NCBI GenBank assembly: GCA_937926105.1
Contig: CALANS010000050.1
Location: 222,729 to 286,728, forward strand
From: an uncultured Actinomycetes bacterium
Lineage (GTDB): Bacteria > Actinomycetota > Actinomycetes > Mycobacteriales > Nakamurellaceae
Direction of reading: 5' to 3'
DNA: 64,000 bases
Shown here: positions 55,227 through 63,993 of the stretch, one piece after another
Numbering within the stretch: position 1 is the stretch's first letter
Layout: the number at the start of each line of letters is the position of its first letter
Position numbers and translations under genes: made by a program
Notes under the pieces: model-generated
Seen by the model: the letters and a program-made list of their open reading frames with translations, nothing else
The model's database searches: none
What the model was told of the DNA's origin: nothing

Positions 55227-55604
55227 ATGACGACCATCACCGAGGTGGAGCGCATCGTGGCCGGGTTGTCCGACATCACCGAGGGCACCCGGTTCGGCAA
55301 CCGGACCTGGCAGGTATCGGGCAAGGCGTTCGCCTGGCAGCGCCCGTTCAGTAAGGCCGACATCAAGCGGTTCGGCACCGCCCCGGTCCCGGCCGGACCT
55401 ATCCTGGCCGTCCGCACCGCAGATCTCGATGCGAAGGAGGCCGTGCTGGCCGAGGGGCGGCCCGGCTTCTTCACGATCCCGCACTTCGACGGGTACCCAG
55501 CCGTGCTGATCCAGCTGGACACCGCCGACGACGATGACGTCGCGGAGGCGATCGCCGACGCCCATCGGGCACTGACGCCGCCGGCCGGGCGCGCGCGTTC
55601 CTGA
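55227..55604 (+). CDS. MmcQ/YjbR family protein
   Basis: Protein of 125 residues. ERIVAGLSDITEGTRFGNRTWQVSGKAFAWQRP is the typical N-terminal strand-turn pattern, and the C-terminal part contains VRTADLDAKEAVLAEGRPGFFTIPHFDGYPAVLIQLD. The family folds like a double-stranded DNA mimic or DNA-binding protein; its function is not known. It has no Shine-Dalgarno but a TANNNT box six bases upstream. Confidence 0.85.
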   Translation: MTTITEVERIVAGLSDITEGTRFGNRTWQVSGKAFAWQRPFSKADIKRFGTAPVPAGPILAVRTADLDAKEAVLAEGRPGFFTIPHFDGYPAVLIQLDTADDDDVAEAIADAHRALTPPAGRARS

Positions 55605-55631
55605 CGGCGCACGCCCGGGTGGCGGCCGGCA

Positions 55632-55946
55632 TCAGGTCACTACGTTCGAGAACCGGTGCAGGAAGGCAGCCATGGACTGCCGCGTCACTACCGCCGCCGG
55701 ATGGAATCCCGGCACCGCATGCCCAGAATCATCGGTCCCCCGGGTAATCCCCTGCGCCCCCAACCACGCAATCTGCGGACAGCACATCCCAAAACTGCTG
55801 CGACGTACACGCAGCCGGCGTCCCCGATCCGAATGCTGGCCCACCGGCAGCGCACCGGAACCGGTGGTCACCAGGGCCAGTGTCGCGATGCCATGCGCGT
55901 TGAGGGCGGCGGTTCCGACCGGAGCGCCGCGCCGGCGCGCGGTCAT
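55632..55946 (-). pseudogene. SLH-domain (S-layer homology) remnant
   Basis: The frame ends in PQIAWLGAQGITRGTDDSG and FHPAAVVTRQSMAAFLHRFSNVVT, which is a single SLH-like repeat as found at the C-terminus of actinobacterial secreted proteins. The preceding 50 residues look frame-shifted and there is no signal peptide or ribosome-binding site. It is probably the last piece of a decayed cell-wall protein gene. Confidence 0.55.
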
Positions 55947-55991
55947 GAACCGGCGTCCGGCCGGGATGGGGACGGGCCAGACGAGAGCCGC

Positions 55992-57668
55992 TCAGCGGCG
56001 GCGCTTGCGAGTGCCGAAGATGGACCGACCGAGCGCGCCCCCGATCGCGGAGGCCATCGACCGCATGAACGACTTCACGGCCGTGTTACCCATGATCTCG
56101 CCCAGCACACCGCCCCCGTCACCGCCCGAGTCGCGCCGGGAACTCCGCGATGCCTCGCGCTCCTCGTCCTGCTGCGCTTGCTCCTTCGCCTGCTGCTCGG
56201 CCTGCTCCTTGGCCTGCGCAGCCGCTGCGGCGTCGGCCTGCTGCGCCAGCCGCGTGGTCAGCATCTCGTAGGCAGACTCCCGGTCCACGGCGGTGCCATA
56301 CTTGCCCGCCAGCGGTGACGCGGCTACCGCGGTCGCCAGATCGGCGGCGGGAATTGGATCCATCAGCGAGCGCGGAGCGCACATCCGGGTCCACGCCACC
56401 GGAGTCGGGGCACCCTTCTCCGACAGCACCGTCACGATCGCCTCACCGATGCCCAGGCTGGTCAGCGCCTTCGCCAGGTCGTAGTCGTCGGTGACGGGGT
56501 AGGTCTTGACCGTGGTCGCCAACGCCTGCTGGTCCTTCGGGGTGAAGGCCCGCAGCGCATGCTGGATCCGGGCACCGAGCTGGGAGAGCACGTCGTCGGG
56601 GATATCGGTGGGCAGCTGCGAGCAGAAGAACACTCCGACACCCTTGGACCGGATCAGCTTGACGGTCTGCTCGATGGCATTGCGGAACGCCTTGGACGCA
56701 TCGTCGAACAGCAGGTGAGCCTCATCGAACAGGAACACCAGCTTCGGCTTGTCCACATCGCCGACCTCGGGCAGGTTCTCGAACAGCTCGGCCAGCAGCC
56801 ACATCAGGAAGGTGGAAAACAGCGCCGGGCGACTCTGCAGGTCGCCGACCTCCAGCAGGCCGATGATGCCGCGGCCGGCGCTGTCGGTGCGCAGCAAGTC
56901 GCCGATGGTGAATTCCGGTTCGCCGAAAAATCCGTCACCGCCCTGCGCGGACAAGTTGGTCACCGCCCGCAGGATGACGCCGGCGGTGGCGGTGGACACC
57001 CCGCCCAGCTTGTGTAGTTCGGCCTTGCCGTCGTCGCCGGTGAGGTAGGTGACCACCTCCCGCAGGTCCTTCAGATCCAGTAATGGCAGGTTCTGCTGGT
57101 CGCACCAGTGAAAGATCAAGCCGAGGGTGGACTCCTGGGTTTCGTTGAGGCCCAGCACCTTCGACAGCAGGATGGGTCCGAACGAATCCACCGTGGCACG
57201 GATCGGCACCCCGGCGCCCTGCCCCGCCAGCGAGTAGAATTCCACCGGGAAGGCCTGCGGCGACCAGTCGTCGCCGGTGTCGCTGGCCCGGGTCGTGATC
57301 GCGTCGCCGCCCTCACCCGGCGCGTGCAGACCGGACAGGTCTCCCTTGATGTCGGGCATCAGCACGGGTACGCCGGCGGCGGAGAGCTGCTCGGCGATGC
57401 CCTGCAGCGTCTTGGTCTTGCCGGTGCCGGTGGCGCCGGCGACCAGACCGTGCCGGTTGAGCATCGACAGCGGAATGCGGACCAGCGCGGTCGGGTCGGC
57501 GGTGCCGTCGATCACCACCGAACCGAGGGTGACGCAGGCTTGATCGGTGTCGTAACCGTGTGCGATTCGCTGCGCCGCGGTGCTCGCGCTCGTGGCCGGA
57601 TCGGCGGGGCGGTCGCTGCCGGCCGTGCCCGTCTCAGGCCGGTCTGCGGGCACCGTGGACTGCGACAT
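55992..57668 (-). CDS. HerA-like / DUF853 ATPase
   Basis: P-loop ATPase of 558 residues. Walker [10 protein letters not shown] is at 78-86 and Walker B is [41 protein letters not shown] is the sensor region. The C-terminus has an Ala/Glu/Gln coiled coil ([21 protein letters not shown]). GGAGGTCGC precedes the ATG. It resembles HerA/FtsK-type helicases or translocases. It is divergent from orn, as in M. tuberculosis (Rv2510c-orn). Cellular role is not established. Confidence 0.88.
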   Translation of the reverse strand: MSQSTVPADRPETGTAGSDRPADPATSASTAAQRIAHGYDTDQACVTLGSVVIDGTADPTALVRIPLSMLNRHGLVAGATGTGKTKTLQGIAEQLSAAGVPVLMPDIKGDLSGLHAPGEGGDAITTRASDTGDDWSPQAFPVEFYSLAGQGAGVPIRATVDSFGPILLSKVLGLNETQESTLGLIFHWCDQQNLPLLDLKDLREVVTYLTGDDGKAELHKLGGVSTATAGVILRAVTNLSAQGGDGFFGEPEFTIGDLLRTDSAGRGIIGLLEVGDLQSRPALFSTFLMWLLAELFENLPEVGDVDKPKLVFLFDEAHLLFDDASKAFRNAIEQTVKLIRSKGVGVFFCSQLPTDIPDDVLSQLGARIQHALRAFTPKDQQALATTVKTYPVTDDYDLAKALTSLGIGEAIVTVLSEKGAPTPVAWTRMCAPRSLMDPIPAADLATAVAASPLAGKYGTAVDRESAYEMLTTRLAQQADAAAAAQAKEQAEQQAKEQAQQDEEREASRSSRRDSGGDGGGVLGEIMGNTAVKSFMRSMASAIGGALGRSIFGTRKRRR

Positions 57669-57762
57669 CTGCGACCTCCTTGGCGCCCACCCGGCGCCGC
57701 ATCATCTCGGGTGGCCCTCACCCGGCTGGGGTGAGCGTATCGGGGCCGTCACCGGTTCGGCA

Positions 57763-57768
57763 TAGTCT
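57763..57768 (+). promoter_or_regulatory. Leaderless -10 box of orn
   Basis: TAGTCT, then TGCCGGC, then the GTG of orn. TANNNT with a seven-base gap is the leaderless pattern. Confidence 0.5.
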
Positions 57769-57775
57769 TGCCGGC

Positions 57776-58429
57776 GTGATAACAGACAGACTGGTGTGGG
57801 TCGACTGCGAGATGACGGGGCTGGACCTGGGGCGCGATGCGCTGATCGAGATCGCCGCCCTGGTGACCGACGGCAAGCTGAACGTGCTCGGCGACGGCGT
57901 CGACCTGGTCATCCACGCCTCCGACGAGGTGCTGGCCGGCATGCCCCCGGTGGTGGCGCAGATGCACGGCCGCTCCGGTCTCACCGAGGAGGTACGCGCC
58001 TCGGCGGTGACGATGGCGCAGGCGGAGCAGGCGGTGCTGGAGTATGTGCGCGCGTATGTTCCGGAGGCCGGCCAGGCACCGCTGGCGGGGAACTCCATCG
58101 GCACGGACCGGGGCTTCATCGCTCGGGACATGCCCGGGTTCAATGCGTTCCTGCACTACCGGGTGATCGACGTGTCGTCCATCAAGGAGCTGTGCCGACG
58201 CTGGTACCCCGCGGTGTATGCGGCGCAACCGGCCAAGGGCATGGCGCATCGGGCGCTGGCCGACATTCGGGAATCGATCCGCGAGCTGGCCTACTACCGG
58301 CAGGCGCTGTTCGTGCCCGGCCCGGGGCCGACGGCCGCCGAGGCGGCGGCGATCGCCGCCGGGTTCGTCACCGCGTCGGCGACGCCCGCGGATGGGCCCG
58401 CCGGCGGTATCGTCGCCGGGGTCGAATAG
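57776..58429 (+). CDS. orn: Oligoribonuclease
   Basis: DEDDh 3'-5' exoribonuclease of 217 residues that degrades 2-5 nt RNAs and pGpG. Asp 10 and Glu 12 ([10 protein letters not shown]), the [21 protein letters not shown] helix, and [10 protein letters not shown] with the catalytic His and Asp are all present. A Pro/Ala-rich tail extends past the usual end at about residue 185. The GTG at 57776 is supported by the -10 box; there is no Shine-Dalgarno. Confidence 0.95.
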   Translation: MITDRLVWVDCEMTGLDLGRDALIEIAALVTDGKLNVLGDGVDLVIHASDEVLAGMPPVVAQMHGRSGLTEEVRASAVTMAQAEQAVLEYVRAYVPEAGQAPLAGNSIGTDRGFIARDMPGFNAFLHYRVIDVSSIKELCRRWYPAVYAAQPAKGMAHRALADIRESIRELAYYRQALFVPGPGPTAAEAAAIAAGFVTASATPADGPAGGIVAGVE

Positions 58430-58494
58430 CGGGCTGAGAAGGCTCGCGCGGTCGGCTAGACTGGTGCCTCGATCCGGTGGTTTCGCCGGCTCGT

Positions 58495-58571
58495 GGTGGA
58501 TGTAGCTCAGTTGGTAGAGTCCCGGCTTGTGGTGCCGGTTGTCGCGGGTTCGAGCCCCGTCATCCACCCCA
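58495..58571 (+). tRNA. tRNA-His (GTG anticodon)
   Basis: Acceptor stem GTGGATG pairs with CATCCAC. The extra G at 58495 is the G-1 required by HisRS, opposite C at 58568. The anticodon loop TTGTGGT gives GTG, and CCA is encoded at 58569-58571. Confidence 0.95.
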
Positions 58572-58618
58572 TGTTGGTGTGCGGGCACGGTCGCCGGGCA
58601 TGACGGAGGCCGGGCGAG

Positions 58619-59605
58619 TCAGCGGCGCACCCATTTCCAGTAGTCCCCCTGCTGCACGCAGCGGATCGGCTCGCCGTAGGCGTCGACTCCGTCCGTGCCC
58701 CGGTACCGAGCGGCGCACATCTCCCCGGACCGGTAGCAGTGCCCACCATTGGACAGCGGATGGCAGCCCTGCTCGGTGGAGCCGACGTCCGGCGGAGGCA
58801 CGGCAACCGGCGCCGACTCCGGCGATGATGCAGCGCCGCAGGCGCCCAAAACCCGTAGCATCGCCTCCTTCTCGGCGCCGGTGACCCAGAGTCCGTAGCG
58901 CGATTTGACGTGCACCTGGCGGGTGACGTACGCGCAGCGGTAGGCCTTGCTGGGCGGCAGCCAGCTCGCCGCGTCGCCGGCGCCCTTGGACTGGTTGGTC
59001 GGGCCGTCGACGGCCTGCAGGTTCAACGGATCGTTGGCCAGATCCTCGCGCTGCTGCCGGCTGAGTTGCTGGGCACCCTTCTGCCAGGCGTCCAGCAGCG
59101 CGACCACGTGATCGATCTGCACCGTCCCGGATGTGGCCTGGCCGCGCTCGAAGCGAATGGTGCGCCCTGTGTAGGGGTCGCGTAGCACCCCGGACAGTAC
59201 GGTGCAGCCGTTCGATCCGGGCTTGATGACGGCGACGGTCAGATCCCGGCGCAGGATGTCGTTGCGGGTGTCGCAGCCGTTGTGGCCCCCGTCGACCGTC
59301 ACGTCGTCGGTCCAGGCGGGTCCGAACAGCGCCCGACCGTAGCCGGTCTTGGGAGCCCGTCCCTTCACTGGCAGCGTCCGCAGCAGGGCGACGACCTCCA
59401 GCGCATCGGTCAACGCCGACGACGAGGTGACGACAGGTGGCGAGTCCGCGGATCGCTCGGTCCAGGAGGGCACTGACGTCGCGGGCGACGAGGACGGCAT
59501 GAGCGGCGCGGGTGACGATGGCGGCAGCGCCGGTGACGCCGCCTCCGGCGGCACGCAGCCCGCGCAGAGCAATACCACCACCATCGCGCCGAGAACCCGC
59601 CGCAT
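58619..59605 (-). CDS. Exported HNH (DUF1524/GmrSD-type) nuclease lipoprotein
   Basis: Protein of 328 residues with lipobox CAGC (Cys 17) and a Pro/Ser-rich spacer (20-65). The nuclease domain contains IDHVVAL (Asp 165, His 166) and NDPLNL (about 191-196), then NQSKG, the His-Asn-Asn/Lys pattern of DUF1524. A Cys-rich C-terminal module follows (CHPLSNGGHCYRSGEMC, ending CVQQGDYWKWVRR). AAGGAG precedes the ATG at 59605. Likely acts outside the membrane, perhaps in nutrient DNA breakdown or contact toxicity. The long frame upstream of 59605 is a shadow. Confidence 0.85.
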   Translation of the reverse strand: MRRVLGAMVVVLLCAGCVPPEAASPALPPSSPAPLMPSSSPATSVPSWTERSADSPPVVTSSSALTDALEVVALLRTLPVKGRAPKTGYGRALFGPAWTDDVTVDGGHNGCDTRNDILRRDLTVAVIKPGSNGCTVLSGVLRDPYTGRTIRFERGQATSGTVQIDHVVALLDAWQKGAQQLSRQQREDLANDPLNLQAVDGPTNQSKGAGDAASWLPPSKAYRCAYVTRQVHVKSRYGLWVTGAEKEAMLRVLGACGAASSPESAPVAVPPPDVGSTEQGCHPLSNGGHCYRSGEMCAARYRGTDGVDAYGEPIRCVQQGDYWKWVRR

Positions 59606-59744
59606 GCGCCTCTCCTTCACCCGGATTCCCGACGGCTCCTCCCTATCAGACGACGCCGACCGGAGGCAGCACGGCGGCGAGTCGGGTAGCCCCCGAGGTC
59701 TGCGGCACGGTTTGGCAGCGATCACCAGGGGGAACCCTCCACCC

Positions 59745-59900
59745 ATGATTGCTCTCATTCTCATCCTGCTGCTCATCTGGGTCGCGTTCGGCGTCGTCGG
59801 ATTCGTGGTGAAGGGCCTGCTGTGGCTGGCCTTCATCGGGATCGCGCTGTTCATCATCACCGCGGTGGTGGGCGCTTTCCGAGGCAGATCCCGAACCTGA
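59745..59900 (+). CDS. Small hydrophobic membrane protein
   Basis: Protein of 51 residues with two membrane helices (MIALILILLLIWVAFGVVGF and GLLWLAFIGIALFIITAVVG) and a basic end RGRSRT. AGGGGGA lies upstream of the ATG. Proteins of this type are frequent in actinobacteria, function unknown. It is divergent from the nuclease gene. Confidence 0.75.
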   Translation: MIALILILLLIWVAFGVVGFVVKGLLWLAFIGIALFIITAVVGAFRGRSRT

Positions 59901-59936
59901 CGCGACCGCAGCGCCCGGCGGTGGCACCATGGCCGG

Positions 59937-60905
59937 GTGAGCTCCGCCGCCGACACGGACAGGGCACCCGGCCGTGCCGATATGTTCGGCGATGCCGACG
60001 CTCTCGTCACCGATGGCCTGTGGCGATCCGCCGGACGGTCGGGCGACTGGTTCGCGTGGCGCCGGGCGCTGCCCGCCCTGGTCCGCGAGGTGCTAGCCGA
60101 GTGGAATTTGCGCCCGGACGGCTACCGCGGGATCGGTGAGTGCGCCCTGGTGGTGGGGGTCCAGACCGCCGACGGCGCAGCCGCCGCCGTGAAATTCGGC
60201 TGGCCACACCCGGAATCCGCGCACGAACACGTGGCGCTGCGACTCTGGGACGGCGCGGGTGCGGTGCGGTTGATCCGCGCCGACCCCGCTCGCGGGGTGC
60301 TGCTGCTGGAGCGCGCCGGGCCCGCCGACCTGACCACGATCGATGTGGGCGCGGCCTGCGAGGTGGCGGCGGGGCTGTATCCGCGGCTGCACCGGACGGC
60401 CACCGGGCAGCTGACTCGACTGTCCACGCTCTGCGGCCGATGGTCCGCCGAGCTCGCCGCACTACCCGCCGACGCACCGGCCCCACATCGGCTGATTGCC
60501 CAGGCCTCTTCGCTGGCAGCCGATCTCGCCGCGGATGCGAACACCGATGGGCAGCTGCTGCACGGCGACCTGCACTATTTCAACGTGCTGGCCGGGCACC
60601 GCGAGCCGTGGCTGGTCATCGATCCGAAGCCGCTGTCGGGCGATCCGTGTTTCGAGGTGGCTCCGCTGCTGTGGAACCGATGGGACGAAGCTGTTGCCGC
60701 TGGGAATGTTCGAGAGGCCGTCCGCAGCAGAATGTTTCGCGTGACGGACACGGCCCGCCTGGACCCCGATCGGGTGCGCGATTGGGTGATAGTGCGGGAG
60801 ATGGTCAACGTGTTGTGGGCGCTGCAGGACTCCCCCACGTTCGAGCCACTCGATCGGGAGTGGATCACCAGGTCGGTCACGATTGCCAAGGCGATGCAGG
60901 GCTGA
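59937..60905 (+). CDS. APH(6)/streptomycin 6-kinase-like phosphotransferase
   Basis: Kinase-fold protein of 322 residues. The ATP-side segment AAAAVKFGWP holds the Lys. The catalytic loop is LLHGDLHYFNVLAG (His-Gly-Asp 209-211), and the metal Asp 229 is in LVIDPKPLSGDPCFEVAPLLWN. This matches the aminoglycoside/hydroxyurea phosphotransferase group. Substrate could be streptomycin or an unrelated metabolite; resistance is not demonstrated. Start GTG 59937 is close to the family start. Confidence 0.85.
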   Translation: MSSAADTDRAPGRADMFGDADALVTDGLWRSAGRSGDWFAWRRALPALVREVLAEWNLRPDGYRGIGECALVVGVQTADGAAAAVKFGWPHPESAHEHVALRLWDGAGAVRLIRADPARGVLLLERAGPADLTTIDVGAACEVAAGLYPRLHRTATGQLTRLSTLCGRWSAELAALPADAPAPHRLIAQASSLAADLAADANTDGQLLHGDLHYFNVLAGHREPWLVIDPKPLSGDPCFEVAPLLWNRWDEAVAAGNVREAVRSRMFRVTDTARLDPDRVRDWVIVREMVNVLWALQDSPTFEPLDREWITRSVTIAKAMQG

Positions 60906-60914
60906 GAGTAACGC

Positions 60915-62018
60915 TCATGCCAGGTATCTCATGCCCATCGCATGCCGCACTCGGTCCAAGGTCTGCCCCGCGATACCCGTCATCGTCGCGATACCGTCCA
61001 CCAGAACGGCGTCCAGGTAACCCGGATCGGCGATCAGCTCCCGTCGACGGGTCCGTACCGGCCGTAGCGATTCGTTGACTGCGGCGGTGACGAGATGCTT
61101 GAGCCGCGCCGATCCTCCATCGCCGACCCGCTCGGCAAGCGAAGCCGGGCAGTCCCCGGTCAGCACGGCAGCGATGGTCAGCAGGTTCGCGACTTCGGGC
61201 CGGCGGTCGGGTTCGAAGGTGATGCGACGCTCGCCGTCGGTGCGGGCCGCTCGGATCGCCGCAGCGGTCTCGTCTTCGGTGGCCGACAGATCAATCGCGT
61301 TACCACGGGACTTGCTCATCTTGGTTCCATCGGTGCCGAGCACGGTCGGGGTGTCGGCCAGCAGCGCGGCCGGTTCGTCGAACACTGGGCCATATCGCTC
61401 GGTGAAGCGACGGGCGATCAGTCGGGTGACCTCCAGGTGCGGCAGTTGGTCGCTGCCCACCGGCACGATAGTGCCACCGCAGCACAGGATGTCGGCCGCC
61501 TGATGCACCGGGTAGGTCAGTAGCAGTCCGCTGATCGCGCGGCCGGCCGCCGCGGCTTCGGCCTTGACTGTGGGGTTGCGCTGCAACTCCGCGGCGCTGA
61601 CCAGCGACAGGAACGGCACCAGCAGTTGATTGAGCGCGGGCACCGCCGAGTGCGGGAAGATCACCGTCCGCTCGGCGTCCAAGCCGACGGACAGGTAGTC
61701 GGCCACCAGGCCGCGCACCCGCTCGCGCAGCGGACCGGTGCCGTCCCGGTCGGTGATCACCTGATAGTCGGCGATGACGATGAAGATGGGCACGCCCAGG
61801 TTCTGCAACCGAACCCGGTTAGTCAGCGTGCCCAGGTAATGACCCAGATGCAGCGAGCCGGTCGGACGGTCGCCGGTCAGCACGCGGTGCCGCTCGGGGC
61901 TCTCGCGCAGCTCCCGCTCGAGTTGCGCGGATCGGGCGCGGGCTGCGCGATAGGAATCCGCCGGCTCAGGGGCTGGACTCACACCGATTCGACGGTCCCG
62001 AGTGGTGGTGCTGGTCAT
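60915..62018 (-). CDS. trpS: Tryptophan-tRNA ligase, divergent type
   Basis: Class I aminoacyl-tRNA synthetase of 367 residues. HIGH box is HLGH (57-60), KMSKS at 233-237. A 40-residue N-terminal extension and unusual segments (ADILCCGGTIVPVGSDQLPHLEVTR) separate it from the standard bacterial TrpRS. It resembles the auxiliary, indolmycin-insensitive type of some actinobacteria and Bacillus. The gene is preceded by a Trp-rich leader peptide and hairpins, indicating attenuation by charged tRNA-Trp. Whether another trpS exists elsewhere cannot be seen here. Confidence 0.92.
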   Translation of the reverse strand: MTSTTTRDRRIGVSPAPEPADSYRAARARSAQLERELRESPERHRVLTGDRPTGSLHLGHYLGTLTNRVRLQNLGVPIFIVIADYQVITDRDGTGPLRERVRGLVADYLSVGLDAERTVIFPHSAVPALNQLLVPFLSLVSAAELQRNPTVKAEAAAAGRAISGLLLTYPVHQAADILCCGGTIVPVGSDQLPHLEVTRLIARRFTERYGPVFDEPAALLADTPTVLGTDGTKMSKSRGNAIDLSATEDETAAAIRAARTDGERRITFEPDRRPEVANLLTIAAVLTGDCPASLAERVGDGGSARLKHLVTAAVNESLRPVRTRRRELIADPGYLDAVLVDGIATMTGIAGQTLDRVRHAMGMRYLA

Positions 62019-62072
62019 GTGATGCTCCTAGGGATGGGAGCCGCCGACGCAGCGTTCGGGATCTCTCAGCGA

Positions 62073-62092
62073 GACGGACAGCGCGATCCGTC
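62073..62092 (-). promoter_or_regulatory. Hairpin in the trpS leader
   Basis: GACGGA and TCCGTC pair over six bases around an eight-base loop. It lies between the terminator palindrome and trpS and may be part of the antiterminator or a ribosome-binding-site fold. Confidence 0.4.
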
Positions 62093-62103
62093 GAGAAGCG
62101 ACC

Positions 62104-62123
62104 CGGCCGCCGATCGGCGGCCG
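62104..62123 (-). terminator. Attenuator hairpin in the trpS leader
   Basis: CGGCCGCCGATCGGCGGCCG is a perfect 20-base palindrome, 26 bases after the leader-peptide stop and 85 bases before the trpS start. As RNA it forms a very stable GC stem and is the likely intrinsic terminator. A weak pyrimidine-rich stretch (TCGCTTCTC) follows it on the minus strand. Confidence 0.6.
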
Positions 62124-62148
62124 CAGTCGGTGACATCGCGGAACGCCG

Positions 62149-62187
62149 TCAGGCGACCCGCCACCAGGAGGTGCGCTGGGATGTCAT
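62149..62187 (-). CDS. trpS leader peptide with tandem Trp codons
   Basis: Twelve-residue peptide MTSQRTSWWRVA. Two adjacent TGG codons at positions 8-9 lie a few codons before the stop, the classic sensor of charged tRNA-Trp. A TANNNT box (TAGGCT on the minus strand, 62195-62200) ends seven bases before the ATG, so the leader is probably translated from a leaderless transcript. Stalling at the Trp codons would favour an antiterminator over the downstream hairpin. The same logic is known for the auxiliary TrpRS gene of Streptomyces. Confidence 0.75.
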   Translation of the reverse strand: MTSQRTSWWRVA

Positions 62188-62194
62188 GCCGGTG

Positions 62195-62200
62195 AGCCTA
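62195..62200 (-). promoter_or_regulatory. -10 box of the trpS leader
   Basis: Minus-strand TAGGCT followed by seven bases (CACCGGC) and the ATG of the leader peptide. No convincing -35 element was found. Confidence 0.5.
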
Positions 62201-62290
62201 GCAGGCGCCCAGCCGGCTGACCTGCCGGTTTCCCGACCGGCAGCCTCAGGCTGTACAGTAGACCCGGCTCCGGGGGACCTACCGGAGTTC

Positions 62291-62363
<73 letters not shown>

Positions 62364-62444
62364 CATCACACCTGGGTCCCCGCCGCTCCGGCGCGGATCC
62401 CCGACGCGGTCCAGCGTGGGCGCACGCCGCACGTCCCGATCCTT

Positions 62445-62459
62445 CGTATGTGACATACG
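62445..62459. repeat. 15-bp palindrome downstream of tRNA-Lys
   Basis: CGTATGT-G-ACATACG is a perfect inverted repeat in the gap between the convergent tRNA-Lys and amidotransferase genes. The AT-rich arms are not terminator-like. It may be an orphan operator or a small hairpin. Confidence 0.4.
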
Positions 62460-62484
62460 TACGCAACGGTGGCCTTGCCTGCCA

Positions 62485-63153
62485 CTATCCGACCAGGGTG
62501 ACTCCGTCGAGCCCGCGGGAACCACGCACCGCCCGAGCGCGCTCGACCAGCCAATTGAACAGCGGCCCCGGATCGAGCATCATCTCGGGGTGCCACTGCA
62601 CGCCGATGGCGTCGGCCCCGGTGATCTCGATGGCCTCCACCACGCCATCGTCGGCGGTCGCGGCCACTAGCGCTCCGTCCCCGGGGCGGTCGACCGCCTG
62701 GTGGTGGAAGCTGTTCACCCACGCCTCCCCGCCGAGCATCTCATGCAGCCGGGTGCCGGGCATCAGCCGCACCCGATGGGCGGGATGGTGCGCCGGATAC
62801 AGGTCGAACGAGTGCGACTGCCCGGAGTCCCGCGGCAAGTGCGCCACCAGCGTGCCGCCCAGCGCCACGTTGAGCACCTGCACACCGCGACAGATGCCCA
62901 GCACCGGGACCCCGCGCGCCAGCGCCTCACGTACCAGGCCGATCTCGTGGCCATCCCTGTCGGGATCCAGCACGGTGGCCATCGGCCCAGGGGTCGATCC
63001 GTATCGCCGCGGGTCCACATCGCCGCCCCCGGCGATCAACACACCGTCCAGGTGCTCCAGGATCGCGTCAATCGGTGCTTCACGCTGCAGATGCACGGGG
63101 AGGCCTCCGGCTTCGGCCACCCGGCTGCAGTACGCGGAGATCACGGTGTCCAT
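62485..63153 (-). CDS. Class I glutamine amidotransferase (PuuD-like gamma-glutamyl hydrolase)
   Basis: Enzyme of 222 residues. Catalytic Cys 88 is in GICRGVQVLN, with His-Pro-Glu in IGVQWHPEMM. The PuuD group hydrolyses gamma-glutamyl-GABA in putrescine breakdown. The N-terminus is about 20 residues shorter than usual. The frame is open upstream (RTELAASTPRHP before the Met) and overlaps the regulator gene, so the true start may be earlier at a codon I cannot identify. It lies 24 bases after the GntR stop on the same strand, suggesting joint expression. Confidence 0.82.
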   Translation of the reverse strand: MDTVISAYCSRVAEAGGLPVHLQREAPIDAILEHLDGVLIAGGGDVDPRRYGSTPGPMATVLDPDRDGHEIGLVREALARGVPVLGICRGVQVLNVALGGTLVAHLPRDSGQSHSFDLYPAHHPAHRVRLMPGTRLHEMLGGEAWVNSFHHQAVDRPGDGALVAATADDGVVEAIEITGADAIGVQWHPEMMLDPGPLFNWLVERARAVRGSRGLDGVTLVG

Positions 63154-63176
63154 GGGGTGGCGCGGTGTGCTGGCGG

Positions 63177-63890
63177 CTAGCTCCGTACGGCCGGGGTTTC
63201 GGGGTGCAGGATGGAGTGCAGCTCGTCTCTGCTGTTCTCGATATGACTGGTCATCAGGCGGGCGGCACGCTTGCCGTCTTGCGCCTGGATGGCGCGCAGG
63301 ATGGCGGCGTGCTCTCGACGCATGTCGGTGATGCAGGGCAGATAGTTCAGGTTATCGGTGGGAGCGAACAGCTCGCCGCGAGCATCCCGGATTGCTTCCT
63401 CAAGCCGCGGACTACCTGCGGCATCAGCGATCTGCGCGTGAAACGCAGAGTCGTGGGCGCGAAAAACATGCCGCGGAATGCCCTCCTCCAGCGCCTCCAC
63501 CGCTCGGCGCATGGCCTCCAGGTGCTCGTCCGTGCGCCGGCCGGCGGCCAGCAGCGCGGCACGAGACTCCACCGCCACCCGAAACTCGCACAGGTCGTCG
63601 AACTCGGCAAGCGTCGCCCGCATCCGGCCCGCCCACAGATCGGGGTTGGATCCCAGCGCCGACACCCAGGTACCGCCGTGGGCGCCGCGCTGGGTGGCCA
63701 CGTAGTTCAGCGCGGCCAACTCTGCGAGTGCTTCACGTAGGGCAGTGCGGGAGACACCCAACTGCGCTGCAAGCTCCCGCTGTGGTGGGAGCTTCGACCC
63801 CTCCGGCAGCTCGCCGCTGTGGATCAGGCGACGAAGCAGCGCGGCCACCTCCTCGCCCGTTCTGGTGGCGGGCGGCAGATGGAAGTTCAT
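63177..63890 (-). CDS. FadR-subfamily GntR transcriptional regulator
   Basis: Repressor or activator of 237 residues. The winged HTH is at about 12-75 (LPPQRELAAQLGVSRTALREALAEL). The all-helical FCD effector domain follows, with Asp/His metal ligands in HDSAFHAQIADAAG and a later His. The ATG at 63890 is chosen because TAGTGT on the minus strand (63898-63903) ends seven bases before it. It probably controls the downstream amidotransferase gene and itself through the inverted repeats at 63951-63993. Effector unknown. Confidence 0.88.
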   Translation of the reverse strand: MNFHLPPATRTGEEVAALLRRLIHSGELPEGSKLPPQRELAAQLGVSRTALREALAELAALNYVATQRGAHGGTWVSALGSNPDLWAGRMRATLAEFDDLCEFRVAVESRAALLAAGRRTDEHLEAMRRAVEALEEGIPRHVFRAHDSAFHAQIADAAGSPRLEEAIRDARGELFAPTDNLNYLPCITDMRREHAAILRAIQAQDGKRAARLMTSHIENSRDELHSILHPETPAVRS

Positions 63891-63897
63891 TGGACTG

Positions 63898-63903
63898 ACA
63901 CTA
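63898..63903 (-). promoter_or_regulatory. Leaderless -10 box of the GntR gene
   Basis: Minus-strand TAGTGT, then CAGTCCA, then ATG. This TANNNT-7-start arrangement supports the start at 63890. Confidence 0.5.
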
Positions 63904-63950
63904 GGACCATTGGCGGAAGGCGTCAAGCCTCTCCATACCCCGATCCCCGA

Positions 63951-63993
63951 TGACTCATGTCAAGATGCCCGCTTCGATTGAGTCGTTGACTCA
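63951..63993. promoter_or_regulatory. Two inverted repeats upstream of the GntR gene
   Basis: TGAC-TCAT-GTCA (63951-63962) and TGAGTC-GTT-GACTCA (63979-63993) share the TGACTCA element. They lie 60-105 bases upstream of the regulator start, a normal operator position. Binding by this GntR protein or by a regulator of a divergent gene beyond the window edge is inferred. Confidence 0.5.
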
